Source of the DNA: Embleya scabrispora
Lineage (GTDB): Bacteria; Actinomycetota; Actinomycetes; Streptomycetales; Streptomycetaceae
Reading direction: 5' to 3'
Length of the DNA: 64,000 nt
Assembly (NCBI RefSeq): GCF_002024165.1
Contig: NZ_MWQN01000002.1
Coordinates: forward strand, 62,001-126,000
This document shows positions 26,068 to 35,907 of this stretch, piece after piece; within the stretch, counting starts at the first letter, position 1; every line of letters begins with the position of its first letter. The notes under the pieces are model-generated. The model did no database searches. It saw only the letters and a list, made by a program, of their open reading frames with translations, and had not been told where the DNA came from. The translations under genes and the position numbers were made by a program.

Positions 26068-27536
26068 CGCGCGCCTCCGCTACAGGAGTCGACGCCGACC
26101 CGCTCGGCACCGGTCGTCCCGGCCGACTCGCCGGCCACCACCCGGGGCAGCGCGCGGGTCATGTGCACAAAGCGCGCCCGGTCGCCGTCTCCGACGAAGG
26201 CGTACTGCGCGTGCTGCCCGCCCTTCGCCTCGACGGCGATCAGCGTGCGGGCGTCGCGGGCCACCAGTTCGCTCGTCTGCACGCTCTCGCCCATCACCTC
26301 CGCCGCGGCACCCAGGGTGCGCGTGGTCAGCTCGAAGCCGCGCTCGGACTCGACCACGTCCATCGCCAGCACCTGCGACGCGTAGCGCCCGACGAAGAAG
26401 CGCGCGTCCACCACCGGCGGATCGACGGGCGGCACGGCGGACTCGGGCATGCCGACACCCGCGGTGCTCGCCAAGACCTCGCGGACCAGCTCGTACATCA
26501 CGCCCAATTCGCCGCCGTTGGTCAGGATCGCGATCGAGACCCCGCTCTCCGGGACCACCCGCAGGATGGCGGCCTGGCCGAGGGTGCCGCCGTCGTGGCC
26601 GATCACCGGGCCGCCCGCCCAGTCGAACAGGTTCCAGCCCAGGCCCCACGCGGTGCCGACCGCGCCGATGTCGGGCACGTCCACCTGCGACTCGCGCATG
26701 GCCAGAGCCGACGCCTCGGACAGCAGACGGGTGCCGTCGGGCAGCAGCCCGCGCGCGACGTGCGCGGCGGCGAACGCGACCAGGTCCGTCGCGGTGGTGG
26801 CCAGCGTCGAACCGGCCGGCGCGTTGGAGCGGGGCATCTGCCACACCGGCGCCTTGACGGTCGTTCCGTCGGGGCCCGCCACGTGCCCGATCGCCACCCG
26901 GTGCAGGATCGCCTCGGCGGCACCGCTCGCCACCCGGGTCAGCCCGAGCGGGACGGTGATCCGCTCGCGCAGCGTGGCCTCCCACGTCTGTCCGGTCAGC
27001 ACCTCGACGATCCGACCGAGGGCGACGTATCCACTGTTGCAGTAGGAGAACATCTCGCCGGGCGCGAAGAGTCGGTTGCCGTGGTCGGCCAGATGCCCGA
27101 CCAGTCCGGCCACCGCGTCGTCGCCGGGACCGAACTCCTCGAAGATGTCGCCCTCGAACCCGGCGGTGTGGCACAGCAGTTGACGGACCGTCACGCTCGC
27201 CGACGCGGTCTCGTCGACCAGCTTGAAGCCGGGGAGGAAGGTCCGCACCGGTGCGTCGAGGTCGAGTACGCCCTCGTCGACCAGTTGCATGATCAGCGTC
27301 GCCGTCCAGACCTTGGTGATCGAACCGATCTGGAAGATCGACTCGGTCGTGGCCGGGTACCCGATCTCCGTGTCGAGCACGCCCGTGGCGGCCGAGACCG
27401 TCTCGTCACCCATCCGCACCGCGACGCTCGCGCCGGGGATATTGCCACGCTTGGCCAGCTCGCCGAGACGGGTCGCTAGGTACTCGGGAGTCGGCAGTGT
27501 CCGGGCAGCGGCCCCGGACACATCGGATCGTCCCAT
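26064..27536 (-). CDS. class C beta-lactamase-fold serine hydrolase, possible D-aminopeptidase/esterase
   Basis: 490 aa. ATG 27536 was chosen because the beta-lactamase domain starts soon after. The nucleophile motif is S72-I-T-K75, the second motif is Y165-C-N167, and the third region is IGHDGGTLGQ. A C-terminal ~110-residue lipocalin-like domain follows, as in D-aminopeptidase/PBP-like hydrolases. No signal peptide is visible, so it seems cytoplasmic. As first gene of the peptide-uptake operon it may cleave imported peptides containing D-residues. Esterase or amidase activity is equally possible. Confidence 0.8.
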   Translation of the reverse strand: MGRSDVSGAAARTLPTPEYLATRLGELAKRGNIPGASVAVRMGDETVSAATGVLDTEIGYPATTESIFQIGSITKVWTATLIMQLVDEGVLDLDAPVRTFLPGFKLVDETASASVTVRQLLCHTAGFEGDIFEEFGPGDDAVAGLVGHLADHGNRLFAPGEMFSYCNSGYVALGRIVEVLTGQTWEATLRERITVPLGLTRVASGAAEAILHRVAIGHVAGPDGTTVKAPVWQMPRSNAPAGSTLATTATDLVAFAAAHVARGLLPDGTRLLSEASALAMRESQVDVPDIGAVGTAWGLGWNLFDWAGGPVIGHDGGTLGQAAILRVVPESGVSIAILTNGGELGVMYELVREVLASTAGVGMPESAVPPVDPPVVDARFFVGRYASQVLAMDVVESERGFELTTRTLGAAAEVMGESVQTSELVARDARTLIAVEAKGGQHAQYAFVGDGDRARFVHMTRALPRVVAGESAGTTGAERVGVDSCSGGAR

Positions 27537-27883
27537 CGTGGGATACCTCCTCGGAAGGCGGCGGCGAGTGCCGCAGAGGACGATCACGGTAGGCAGCGTC
27601 CGAATGCCTCGAATCGTCGTCCCGGACGAAGAACGGCTCGCGAACCTGTCCGAATCACCGACGCCGAGGCATAGCGCGGGGGGCGATGCTCGGCAGGGGC
27701 CGCCGCAGGGTCGTGAACCGGCCGCCGAGGCCGCCCGACGCGCGCACCACCTTCTCGCGGGCGGCCGACCGACGACGGACCCGCCCACACCGCCTCCCCT
27801 GGCACCCCACATCGGCGCCGACCCCGGCAACCGCCGCCGGCGACCGGCCCTTCGGGGCATCCGACCACCCACACGGAGCGGAC
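27537..27883. promoter_or_regulatory. divergent promoter region of the peptide-uptake operon
   Basis: 347 bases between two divergent hydrolase genes, expected to hold both promoters and an operator for the PucR protein. GGAGG-type ribosome sites lie beside both starts (GAGGAGG complement near 27545 and CGGAGCGG near 27875). No strong palindrome or -10/-35 pair was found by eye. Confidence 0.4.
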
Positions 27884-28786
27884 ATGAGCACCGATCGAGA
27901 GTCGGCAGAACCCACACAGCGCATCCGGGCGATCTTCGACGCCGCCCGGGTGGACGGCTTCCTGCACGTACGCGACCTCGACACCGCCGACGAGATCGCC
28001 TACCAGGCCGACGACCCGGTCGTGCTCGCGTCGGTCCTGAAGGTGCCGATCGTCCTGGAGTACGCCCGCCAGGCCGCCGACGGCCGGCTCGACCGGGCCG
28101 GCCGGCACCTGGTCACCGCCGCCGACCGCGAGGGCGACGGCATCGGCACCGACGGCTGTATGTACGACGTGGAGATGAGCGCGCGCGACCTCGCCTTCAT
28201 GATGATCACCCAGAGCGACAACGCGGCGACCGACATCGTGCTGCGCCTGGTCGGCCGGGACAACGTACGGGCCACCCTCGACGCACTGGACTGCCGCGAC
28301 ACCTCCGTCACCGGCTGCAAGGACCTGTTCCAATCGGTGCTGGACGACCTGGGCGTCGACCCGGACGGCAACGTCGACGAGCAGGTCGCCCGCGCCACGC
28401 CCGAGCAGATCCGCGCGCTGACCGTGCGCGACCCCAAGCGCACCGCCGCGACCACCCCACGCGAGATCACCAAGCTGCTCGCCGCGATCTGGCGGGACGA
28501 GGCGGGCTCCGCCGAGGCCTGCGCCGAGGTGCGCGACATCATGGGCCGGCAGATCTGGCCGCACCGGCTCGCGTCGGGATTCGCGGACGAGATCCGGGTC
28601 TCCGGCAAGACCGGCACCCTGTGGGGCGTGCGCAACGAGGTCGGCGTGGTCGAGTACCCCGACGGCAAGCGCTACGCGGTGGGCGTGTTCCTGCGCCTGG
28701 AGTCGCTGGGCTTTCGCGCGCCCGCGGCCGACGCCTCGATCGGGCTGGCGGCCCGCGCGGCGATCGACCACCTGCGCGCCCGATGA
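27884..28786 (+). CDS. class A beta-lactamase-fold serine hydrolase without signal peptide
   Basis: 300 aa. Class A motifs are present: S50-V-L-K53 (SxxK), S111-D-N113 (SDN) and K242-T-G (KTG). I do not see the omega-loop Glu of true class A beta-lactamases (ExELN type), and there is no signal peptide. It is therefore more likely a cytoplasmic amidase or esterase of this fold than a secreted resistance enzyme. It is divergent from the peptide-uptake operon and shares its promoter region, so it may be co-regulated. ATG 27884 follows CGGAGCGG. Confidence 0.8.
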   Translation: MSTDRESAEPTQRIRAIFDAARVDGFLHVRDLDTADEIAYQADDPVVLASVLKVPIVLEYARQAADGRLDRAGRHLVTAADREGDGIGTDGCMYDVEMSARDLAFMMITQSDNAATDIVLRLVGRDNVRATLDALDCRDTSVTGCKDLFQSVLDDLGVDPDGNVDEQVARATPEQIRALTVRDPKRTAATTPREITKLLAAIWRDEAGSAEACAEVRDIMGRQIWPHRLASGFADEIRVSGKTGTLWGVRNEVGVVEYPDGKRYAVGVFLRLESLGFRAPAADASIGLAARAAIDHLRAR

Positions 28787-28874
28787 CCGGGGTCGGGTCC
28801 GGCGGCGCGTGCCCTGCCGCCGGGCCCGATACCCCGACCCGCGTCCCGACCCGTCGGCCGGCCCTCACGGCGGG

Positions 28875-29606
28875 TCAGGACGCGGGCTCCTCCGGTGTGC
28901 GGGCCACGTACACGGTGTTGGTGGCCGTACCGCCCTGGAGCGGGTTGTCGAAGTCGACGACGTGCGCGGCCGAGTCGGCGAAGACCTCGCCGAGCACCGC
29001 GCCGAACTCCAGGTCCGGCGGGTCGTTGGACCACAGCGCGAACACCCCGCCCGGACGCAGCCGATCGGCCAGCGCGCGCAGCCCGGCGGGCCGGTACAGC
29101 GCGGCATGGCTCGGGTGCAGCACGTGGCGCGGGGAATGGTCGACGTCCAGCAGGATCGCGTGGAAGCGCCGACCCGGCTCCCGCGGATCGAACCCCCGCG
29201 CCTCGCCGGCCAACGCGAAGAAGTCGCCCTGGACCAGCCGGCAGCGGGGATCGCCCGCGAGGCCGGCGCCGAGCGGGACCAGGCCGCGCCGGTGCCAGTC
29301 GATCACCTCGCCGAGCGCGTCGACCACGATCAGGTCGCGTACGCGCGGATCGTCCAGCGCCGCGCGGGCGGTGTAGCCCAGGCCCAGACCGCCCACCACC
29401 ACGTCGAGTTCGACGTCCGGCAACTCGGCCAGGCCCAGCCGGGTCAGCGCGATCTCGCCCGCCGTGAACAGGCTGGACATCAGGAACTCGTCGCCGAGCT
29501 TGACCTCGTGCACGTCCTCGCCGGAGACCGGATCGCGCCTGCGGCGCAGGCTGATCTCGCCCATCGGCGTCGTCCGCCAGTCGAGTTCCTCGAAACGCGC
29601 GCTCAT
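28875..29606 (-). CDS. spermidine-synthase-like class I methyltransferase-fold protein
   Basis: 243 aa. The SAM-type fold is seen as VVVGGLGLGYTARAAL (motif I), an acidic strand end VVDALGEVIDW, CRLVQGDFF, and LLDVDHSPRHVLHP. The spermidine-synthase family includes many methyltransferase-like and aminopropyltransferase members. Key polyamine-binding acidic residues cannot be confirmed by eye, so the substrate is open. It is convergent with the class A-fold gene, 88 bases apart. Confidence 0.7.
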   Translation of the reverse strand: MSARFEELDWRTTPMGEISLRRRRDPVSGEDVHEVKLGDEFLMSSLFTAGEIALTRLGLAELPDVELDVVVGGLGLGYTARAALDDPRVRDLIVVDALGEVIDWHRRGLVPLGAGLAGDPRCRLVQGDFFALAGEARGFDPREPGRRFHAILLDVDHSPRHVLHPSHAALYRPAGLRALADRLRPGGVFALWSNDPPDLEFGAVLGEVFADSAAHVVDFDNPLQGGTATNTVYVARTPEEPAS

Positions 29607-29904
29607 CCGTGCACCCTCAACCGTGTCGATACCGCCCACCGGCCGCGCCGGTGGGCGGTCAGCCTATGGTCCCGGGCGCCGTCTCGCCGTCGGGCCCGCC
29701 GTCGGACGGGCGGCGGGACCTCCGGGTGGCCGGTCGGGCCGTGGCCGCCGCTCGGGTTGCCGGACCCGCCGTGCGAGGCCCCGCCGTCGGCGTCGAACCG
29801 CGGCCACGCGAGCGCCCGACCGGGTGTGATCGCCCGATGGCATCAGGTTACCCCCGTGGGGGCTGGTCCCGGAGGAGGCCGCCGGGTCCGGTAGGGCCGG
29901 GCGA

Positions 29905-31368
29905 TCAGCCCCAGGCGGCGCGTTCGGTCTCGCGCGGGGCGAGCACGGTGGTCGGAGTCGGCGCGTCGAACACCCGTACCGGTCGCCGCGCGTCCCACGG
30001 TTCCCACCCGGGATCGCCGGTCTTGGCGAACCGCACCCAGGCGGCGTGCATCTCGTCGGCGAGGGACTGCGGCGGCGCGTCCCCGGTGAGCGAGGTCCAC
30101 GCACCGGAGTCGAGCCCGTCGAAGACGAACGGCAACTCCATCGCGTGCGCGGCGCCGAGGTCGCGCACCGGACTGCGCCAGGCGAACTCGTAGACGTGGG
30201 TGGTGGCCCCACGCTCCAGGCGGGCATCCGCGAGGCGGTTGATCGGCAGCCGGACCAGCAGGTCGGTGGCCAGCGCGCCGAGCAGTTCGCCGCGCCCCGC
30301 GCCGGGTCGGGCCGCCCGGTACGCGGCCAGGACGCGGCGGCCGATCCGGAACTTCAGCCGCGCGCCCGCGAACACCAGCGGCCCGACCCGGTCGAGCAGG
30401 CCGGTGGGCACGAACCACAGCCGGTACTCCTCGGTGTTCGAGCCGAGCAGCAGGCCGATGCCGGAACCCGCGCCGGCCACCAGGGCGTCGAGCGGGTGCG
30501 TGGGCACGAGGTCGTCGCCGATCGCCAGGGCGAAGCCCGCGCCGCCGGTCATCGGTGTACCGCCTGCGGTGACCGCCTGTTCGGCGGCGACCAGTTCGTC
30601 CGGCGGCACCTCGGCGAACGCCGCCCGGGACCGGGTCCGGCCCAGCCGCTCGGCCACCGACGCGGTGATCCGCCCGGCCTTCGCGGGCGGCAGCGCGTCC
30701 GGCATCCCGCTCTGCAGGATCGCGCGCGCGAACAGCGTCTCGGCGTCCGGGTGCGCGACCAGCGCCCCGAGCAGGATCGATCCGGCGGACTCGCCGAACA
30801 CGGTCACCCGCGCCGGGTCGCCGCCGAAGGCCGCGATCTCCGCGCGCACCCAGCGCAGCGCGGCGACCACGTCGGCGAGGCCGACATTGCCCGGCGCGCC
30901 GTCCAGGACGGAGAAACCCTCGGACGCCAAACGGTAGTTCACCGCGACGTACACCACGCCGTCGCGGGCGAACGCCGCGCCGTCGTAGCCGGGCAGCGCG
31001 TTCGCCCCGTGCGCGAGCGAGCCGCCGTGCACCCACACCATCACCGGCAGCCCGCTCGCGTCGGTCGGCGCCCAGACGTTGAGGTTGAGGTATTCGTCGC
31101 CCTCGATCACCACCGTCGGCAGCAGTTCCCCCAGCACTCCCCGGTACGGCGCCTGCGGCGCGGTCGGGCCCATCGTGTCGGCGTCGCGCACCCCGGTCCA
31201 CCCCGGGTGCGCGGCCGCCCGCTCGAAGCGCGACTCCCCCACCGGCGCGGCGGCGTACGGAATGCCCAGCCAGCGGGAGATGCCGTCGGCCCCGGTCACG
31301 CCCCGGAGCGATCCGGCGGAGATCGTCACCGTGGCCCGTCCCTGCTCGGCCTCCGGGGGAACGCTCAT
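29905..31368 (-). CDS. type B carboxylesterase / para-nitrobenzyl-esterase-like hydrolase
   Basis: 487 aa. The nucleophile elbow is GESAGS, the oxyanion region is [12 protein letters not shown], the acidic member lies in [13 protein letters not shown], and the catalytic His in [15 protein letters not shown]. The length is normal for bacterial type B carboxylesterases. No signal peptide, so a cytoplasmic ester hydrolase is expected. The start at ATG 31368 gives [10 protein letters not shown] and a normal N-terminal strand; the open frame continues upstream but without family similarity. Confidence 0.88.
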   Translation of the reverse strand: MSVPPEAEQGRATVTISAGSLRGVTGADGISRWLGIPYAAAPVGESRFERAAAHPGWTGVRDADTMGPTAPQAPYRGVLGELLPTVVIEGDEYLNLNVWAPTDASGLPVMVWVHGGSLAHGANALPGYDGAAFARDGVVYVAVNYRLASEGFSVLDGAPGNVGLADVVAALRWVRAEIAAFGGDPARVTVFGESAGSILLGALVAHPDAETLFARAILQSGMPDALPPAKAGRITASVAERLGRTRSRAAFAEVPPDELVAAEQAVTAGGTPMTGGAGFALAIGDDLVPTHPLDALVAGAGSGIGLLLGSNTEEYRLWFVPTGLLDRVGPLVFAGARLKFRIGRRVLAAYRAARPGAGRGELLGALATDLLVRLPINRLADARLERGATTHVYEFAWRSPVRDLGAAHAMELPFVFDGLDSGAWTSLTGDAPPQSLADEMHAAWVRFAKTGDPGWEPWDARRPVRVFDAPTPTTVLAPRETERAAWG

Positions 31369-32101
31369 GACTGGCCATCCGATCCGCGGGTCGGCCCGCT
31401 CGACGATTCCGGCAGATCGGCCGAGGGTAGCGAAGCGGGCCGCCGCGTGGGCACGGACATCCGGCCCTCGGGGCGCACCGGAACGGGCCCCACCGCTTCG
31501 GATCTTCCGGGCATTGCGGCCGCACGCGCCACCAACCGATGACACCGTGTTCCCGGGCGGACACCGACCGCCATGTCCGGCCCACCACGCCATCGTCCGA
31601 AGCGTTCGCGAAGCGGGAAGGGGCCGAAGCGAGTTCACACGAAACGCACACGAGCGGCCGGCATCCGGACGTGGGCGAGGCGAGCTCGGCGCGGTCGGTC
31701 GAGGCATGGGAGACCGGGGACGGATCCGTGCCGCGGTGACGCCACCGTCGCGGACAGCACGATCCCATTCGCCCTCTCCGACGGGGATCCGTCCCATCCG
31801 GAGCTTTCGCCGAGCCGAATCGGGCACGCCGGCCGGCCGGTCCGCCCCGACCGGGCGGCCCGCTCGCGAACTTCGTGAAGACATTCTCCGTCGGGCGCAA
31901 CTTGCCTGTCCGATAAGGAGTTTGACAGATTTTGCCGACCCCGCGAAGCCGCATTGTTCGGGGCAGTGCGAACGTGTGAGCGTTTGCCGATCGGGCACGA
32001 ACCCGGCGGTCACGCTCGTCGGCGGTTCGCTCACGTCGCGAATACGCGCACGACGAAGGCCGGTTCGTGGTCGAGGTCTACCTTCCACTCGAGGAGCCTC
32101 G
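31369..32101. other. 733-base region upstream of the metalloprotease
   Basis: No credible gene. It must hold the promoters of the esterase (minus) and the protease (plus). The 31875-31960 part is less GC-rich than its surroundings and contains TTGACA at 31922-31927, but no good -10 element follows at the right distance. Just before 32102 the sequence CGAGGAGCCTCG provides a ribosome binding site. Confidence 0.4.
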
Positions 32102-34411
32102 ATGAATCGAAAAACGGTGACGGCCGGGACTGTCCTGGCCGTACTCGCCGGATTGGCGGTCTCCACCACCGCACAGTCGGCGTCCGCCGACCCGTCTCCC
32201 CCTCCCGGCTCGCAGGCGTTGGCGGTAGCCGCCGCCGACCAGGCCGTCTCCAGCGGCCTGGACTCCCTTGCCAAGGGTCCCGACGAGCAGTACCGGCGCC
32301 AGACGGTGACCCCCTGGGTCAACGGGCTCTACTCGGTCGCGTACGAACGCACCTACCGCGGCCTGCCGGTCGTCGGCGGAGACGCGGTCGTGCTGGCCGA
32401 CAACCAGGGCCGGGTCCGCGCGACCCAGTCCGCCACCGGTACCCGCATCACCGCGAAGACCACGGCCACCATCGACGCGAGCGCCGCCGAGGCGACATCC
32501 AGGGCCCGGCTCGCCGCCGTGGACAAGGTGGAATCGCACCGCCTGGTCGTCCGGGTCAAGGACGGCGTCGGAAATCTCGCCTGGGAAACCGTGGTCGTCG
32601 GTCGTACCGCGACCGCGCCCAGCCGCCTGCATGTCTTCGTCGACGCGAGCACGGGCACGGTGCTCGACCAGATCGACGACGTGAAGGCCGGCAGCGCGAA
32701 CAGCCAGTGGAACGGTCCGAATCCGCTGACCATCGACACCACCAACTCGGGCGGCACCTACTCCCTGCGCGACCCGAACCGGCCGGGCCTGACCTGCGCC
32801 GACTACAGCACCGGCACGATCTTCTCCAAGTCCACCGACTCCTGGGGCAACGGCCAGGCGTCGAGCAAGGAGACCGGCTGCGCCGACGTCATGTGGGCGG
32901 CGCAGAAGGAATGGAACATGCTCCGCGACTGGCTCGGTCGCAACGGGCACAACGGCAACGGCGGCAGTTGGCCGGTCAAGGTCGGCCTGAACGACGTCAA
33001 CGCCTACTGGGACGGCTCCTCCGTCTCCATCGGACACAACCAGTCCAACCAGTGGATCGGTTCGATGGACGTGGTCGGCCACGAATTCGGCCACGGCATC
33101 GACCAGTTCACCCCCGGCGGCGCCGGTACCGAACCGGGTCTGGGCGAGGCCACGGGCGACATCATGGGTGCGCTGACCGAGGCGTACACCAACGAGCCCT
33201 CGCCGTACGACGTCCCCGACTACACCGTCGGCGAAGCCGTGAACCTGGTGGGCCAGGGCCCGATCCGCTACATGTACAAGCCGTCCACCAACGGCGACCC
33301 CGACTGCTACAGCTCCTCGATTCCCAACACGGAGGAGCACGCGGCGGCCGGACCGCTCAACCACTGGTTCTACCTGCTCGCCGAGGGCACCAGCCCGGGC
33401 GGCGGCAAGCCCAACAGCCCGACCTGCAACAACACCACGATGACCGGGGTCGGCATCCAGCAGGCGGGCAAGGTCTTCTACGGCGGCATGCTGCTCAAGA
33501 CCAGCGGCATGACCTACAAGAAGTACCGCACGGCCACGCTCAACTCGGCCAAGACGCTCGACCCGACCTGCGCGCTGTTCACCAAGACCAAGGCCGCCTG
33601 GGACGCGATCAGCGTGCCCGCGCAGACCGGTGACCCGACCTGCACCGGCGGTCCCGCGCAGAACGACTTCTCGATGAGCTTCAACCCGAGCTCCGGTACC
33701 GTCCAGCCCGGTGCGTCGATCACCGCGACCCTGGGCACGACCGTCACCTCCGGCAACGCGCAGTCCGTCTCGCTGGTCGCGACCGGTCAGCCGAGCGACG
33801 TCACCGTGGCCCTGAGCCCGAACCCGATCCAGTCCGGCACCTCCTCGACGCTGACCGCGACGGCCGCGGCGGGCGCCGCGAACGGCACCTACGTGATCAC
33901 CGTCACCGGTACCGGGCCCAACGCCACGCACACCGCCCAGTACACCCTGACCGTCGGTACCGGCGGCCCGGGCGGCGACGCGATCAAGAACGGCGGCTTC
34001 GAGGACGGCACCGCCAACTGGACGCAGAGCGCGAACGACATCACCAACAGCTCGCAGAACGCGGCACACGGCGGCACCTGGTACGCGTGGATGATGGGCT
34101 ACGGCTCCACCGCCACCGAAACCCTGTCGCAGTCCAACGTCGTGATTCCCAACACCGCGGCACCCACGTTGAAGGTGTGGATCAAGACCACCACCAAGGA
34201 GACGGGGTCCACGGTCTACGACACGCTCAAGGTGCAGATCAACGGCACCACCCTCGCCACCTACTCCAACGTCGGCGCCACCGGTGCCTACGTGCAGCGC
34301 ACGGTGAACCTGAGCGCCTACAAGGGCCAGACGGTCACCCTGCAGTTCGCGGGCGCCGAGGACTCGTCGCTGACCACCACGTTCCTCGTGGACGACGTGA
34401 CGATCTCCTGA
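32102..34411 (+). CDS. secreted M4 (thermolysin-family) metalloprotease with C-terminal accessory domains
   Basis: 769 aa. A Sec signal peptide (about 1-30, ending ASA) leads to an FTP/PepSY-type propeptide (about 40-200). The M4 domain contains zinc motif H327-E-F-G-H331 and third ligand E349 in GLGEATGD, with a late catalytic-His region around [14 protein letters not shown]. After about residue 535 come an Ig-like domain of Ser/Thr-rich strands and a jelly-roll, carbohydrate-binding-like domain starting [11 protein letters not shown]. It is exported and should digest proteins outside the cell, feeding peptides to uptake systems like the neighbouring ABC transporter (inference). A strong terminator follows. 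Confidence 0.92.
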   Translation: MNRKTVTAGTVLAVLAGLAVSTTAQSASADPSPPPGSQALAVAAADQAVSSGLDSLAKGPDEQYRRQTVTPWVNGLYSVAYERTYRGLPVVGGDAVVLADNQGRVRATQSATGTRITAKTTATIDASAAEATSRARLAAVDKVESHRLVVRVKDGVGNLAWETVVVGRTATAPSRLHVFVDASTGTVLDQIDDVKAGSANSQWNGPNPLTIDTTNSGGTYSLRDPNRPGLTCADYSTGTIFSKSTDSWGNGQASSKETGCADVMWAAQKEWNMLRDWLGRNGHNGNGGSWPVKVGLNDVNAYWDGSSVSIGHNQSNQWIGSMDVVGHEFGHGIDQFTPGGAGTEPGLGEATGDIMGALTEAYTNEPSPYDVPDYTVGEAVNLVGQGPIRYMYKPSTNGDPDCYSSSIPNTEEHAAAGPLNHWFYLLAEGTSPGGGKPNSPTCNNTTMTGVGIQQAGKVFYGGMLLKTSGMTYKKYRTATLNSAKTLDPTCALFTKTKAAWDAISVPAQTGDPTCTGGPAQNDFSMSFNPSSGTVQPGASITATLGTTVTSGNAQSVSLVATGQPSDVTVALSPNPIQSGTSSTLTATAAAGAANGTYVITVTGTGPNATHTAQYTLTVGTGGPGGDAIKNGGFEDGTANWTQSANDITNSSQNAAHGGTWYAWMMGYGSTATETLSQSNVVIPNTAAPTLKVWIKTTTKETGSTVYDTLKVQINGTTLATYSNVGATGAYVQRTVNLSAYKGQTVTLQFAGAEDSSLTTTFLVDDVTIS

Positions 34412-34430
34412 CCGCGCGCGACCGATGACG

Positions 34431-34470
34431 GCCCTGCTTCCGGCGCCCCACGCCGGGAGCAGGGCTTTCG
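34431..34470 (+). terminator. intrinsic terminator after the metalloprotease
   Basis: Two 15-base arms (34431-34445 and 34451-34465) pair with one G-T pair around a five-base loop, followed by TTT. It lies 20 bases after the protease stop. Confidence 0.8.
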
Positions 34471-34594
34471 GGCGTACCGGGCGCGCGCGGGTTTGGCCGT
34501 CCGCCGATCCGGCGACCATCTCGCCCACGGTGGCCGTACCCCGCCCGGACGGGCGCGCGGCGGCCGGACCGCCCCGCCGTGCGTCTGGAGAACG

Positions 34595-35872
34595 ATGGCC
34601 TCGAATCAGTCCGTGCCCTGGGTCGGCGCGTGGCGGGTGCTGCGCAATCCGCGGATCTGGGCGGCCCCGTCGATCATCGTCGGCCTGCTGGCCTTCCTGC
34701 TGTCGATGCTCTACATGGGCGGCATCCTCGATCCGCGGGCGGATCTGCGCCGACTGCCGATCGGCGTGGTGGACGCGGATCGCGGCGCCGGAGACGGGAC
34801 GCCGGGCCTGGGCGCGCGGATCGCCGCGGGGATCGCCGCCGCCCCCGGCGACGCGGTGTCCTGGAAGCGGCTGGACGAGGCGGCGGCCCGCCGGGACCTG
34901 GCCTCCGGCAAGCTGTACGGGGCGATCCTGGTGCCGGCCGGCTTCACCGCGTCGGTGGCCGCGCTGAACGCACCCGCGCCGAACACGGCCGCGCCGACCC
35001 GCCCGACGATTTTGGTGCTGACCAACCCGGGCGTGGGCAGCCTGGCCTCGTCGCTGGCCACCTCGATCGCGCAACAGGCCGTCCACGGCGCGTCGTCGCA
35101 ACTCGCCGCGACACTGGGCGCGACCCCGCCGACCGGGCCGGACACCGCCGCCGGCCGGTTGCTGCGCGCCGATCCCATCGCCGTCGCCGTGACGGTCGGC
35201 CACGGCATCGGCCCCCGCAGCGGCCTGGGCCTGACCGCGTTCTACTACACGCTGCTCCTGGTCCTCGCGGGCTTCCTGGGCGGCAACATCATCGGCAACA
35301 TGGTCGACGTCGCGCTGGGCTACACGGCGAGCGAGATCGGCCCGTGGCGTACCGAACGACCGCTTGTGCACATCACCCGTACGCACACCCTCGCGGTCAA
35401 GTGCGCGATGTCGGCGGTGTTGTCCGTGCTGACCGCCACGCTGATCATGGTGGCGACCGTCGGCATCCTGGACATGGACGCCGCCCACCTGCCGCTGCTC
35501 TGGATCTTCTCGGTCTGCGCGACCACCGCGGTCGGCATCGGCGTCCAGGCGATCAACGCGGCGTTCGGCGGGATCGGCCAGTTGGTGAGCATGTTCGTAT
35601 TCATCGTGCTGGCGCTGCCCTCGTCCGGCGCGACCATCCCGCTCCAGGCGTTGCCGTCGTTCTACCGGGTGTTGTCGGTCTTCGAGCCGATGCGCCAACT
35701 CAGCGACGGCGTCCGGGCCATCCTGTACTTCGACGCCCGCGCCGACGCGGGTCTGACCCGGGCCTGGATCGGGATCGGGTTCGGGATCGTCGCCGGACTG
35801 GTCTTCGGTTTCGCGATGACCGCCTACTACGACCGCAGGCAACTGCACCGCGTCCCGCCGAAGACCGGGTAG
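34595..35872 (+). CDS. DUF3533-like / ABC-2-type membrane protein
   Basis: 425 aa. It has one N-terminal membrane helix (about 25-43), a ~190-residue extracytoplasmic domain with IGVVDADRG and LYGAILVPAGFT, then five membrane helices from about residue 208 onward. This YhgE/Pip- or DUF3533-like arrangement is found in ABC-2-type exporters and phage-infection-like proteins. No ATPase is adjacent. The C-terminus YDRRQLHRVPPKTG is cytoplasmic and basic. Function unknown beyond probable export or envelope role. Confidence 0.7.
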   Translation: MASNQSVPWVGAWRVLRNPRIWAAPSIIVGLLAFLLSMLYMGGILDPRADLRRLPIGVVDADRGAGDGTPGLGARIAAGIAAAPGDAVSWKRLDEAAARRDLASGKLYGAILVPAGFTASVAALNAPAPNTAAPTRPTILVLTNPGVGSLASSLATSIAQQAVHGASSQLAATLGATPPTGPDTAAGRLLRADPIAVAVTVGHGIGPRSGLGLTAFYYTLLLVLAGFLGGNIIGNMVDVALGYTASEIGPWRTERPLVHITRTHTLAVKCAMSAVLSVLTATLIMVATVGILDMDAAHLPLLWIFSVCATTAVGIGVQAINAAFGGIGQLVSMFVFIVLALPSSGATIPLQALPSFYRVLSVFEPMRQLSDGVRAILYFDARADAGLTRAWIGIGFGIVAGLVFGFAMTAYYDRRQLHRVPPKTG

Positions 35873-35907
35873 TTCGCGGCGGTCCGGATCAAGGCCGTGC
35901 CGGTCGG

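Noticed and set aside
27884-28786. Class A-fold gene as a beta-lactam resistance gene
   Set aside because: No signal peptide and no recognisable omega-loop Glu; the neighbourhood points to peptide metabolism.
31922-31957. TTGACA at 31922 as -35 of the metalloprotease promoter
   Set aside because: No acceptable -10 lies 16-19 bases downstream.
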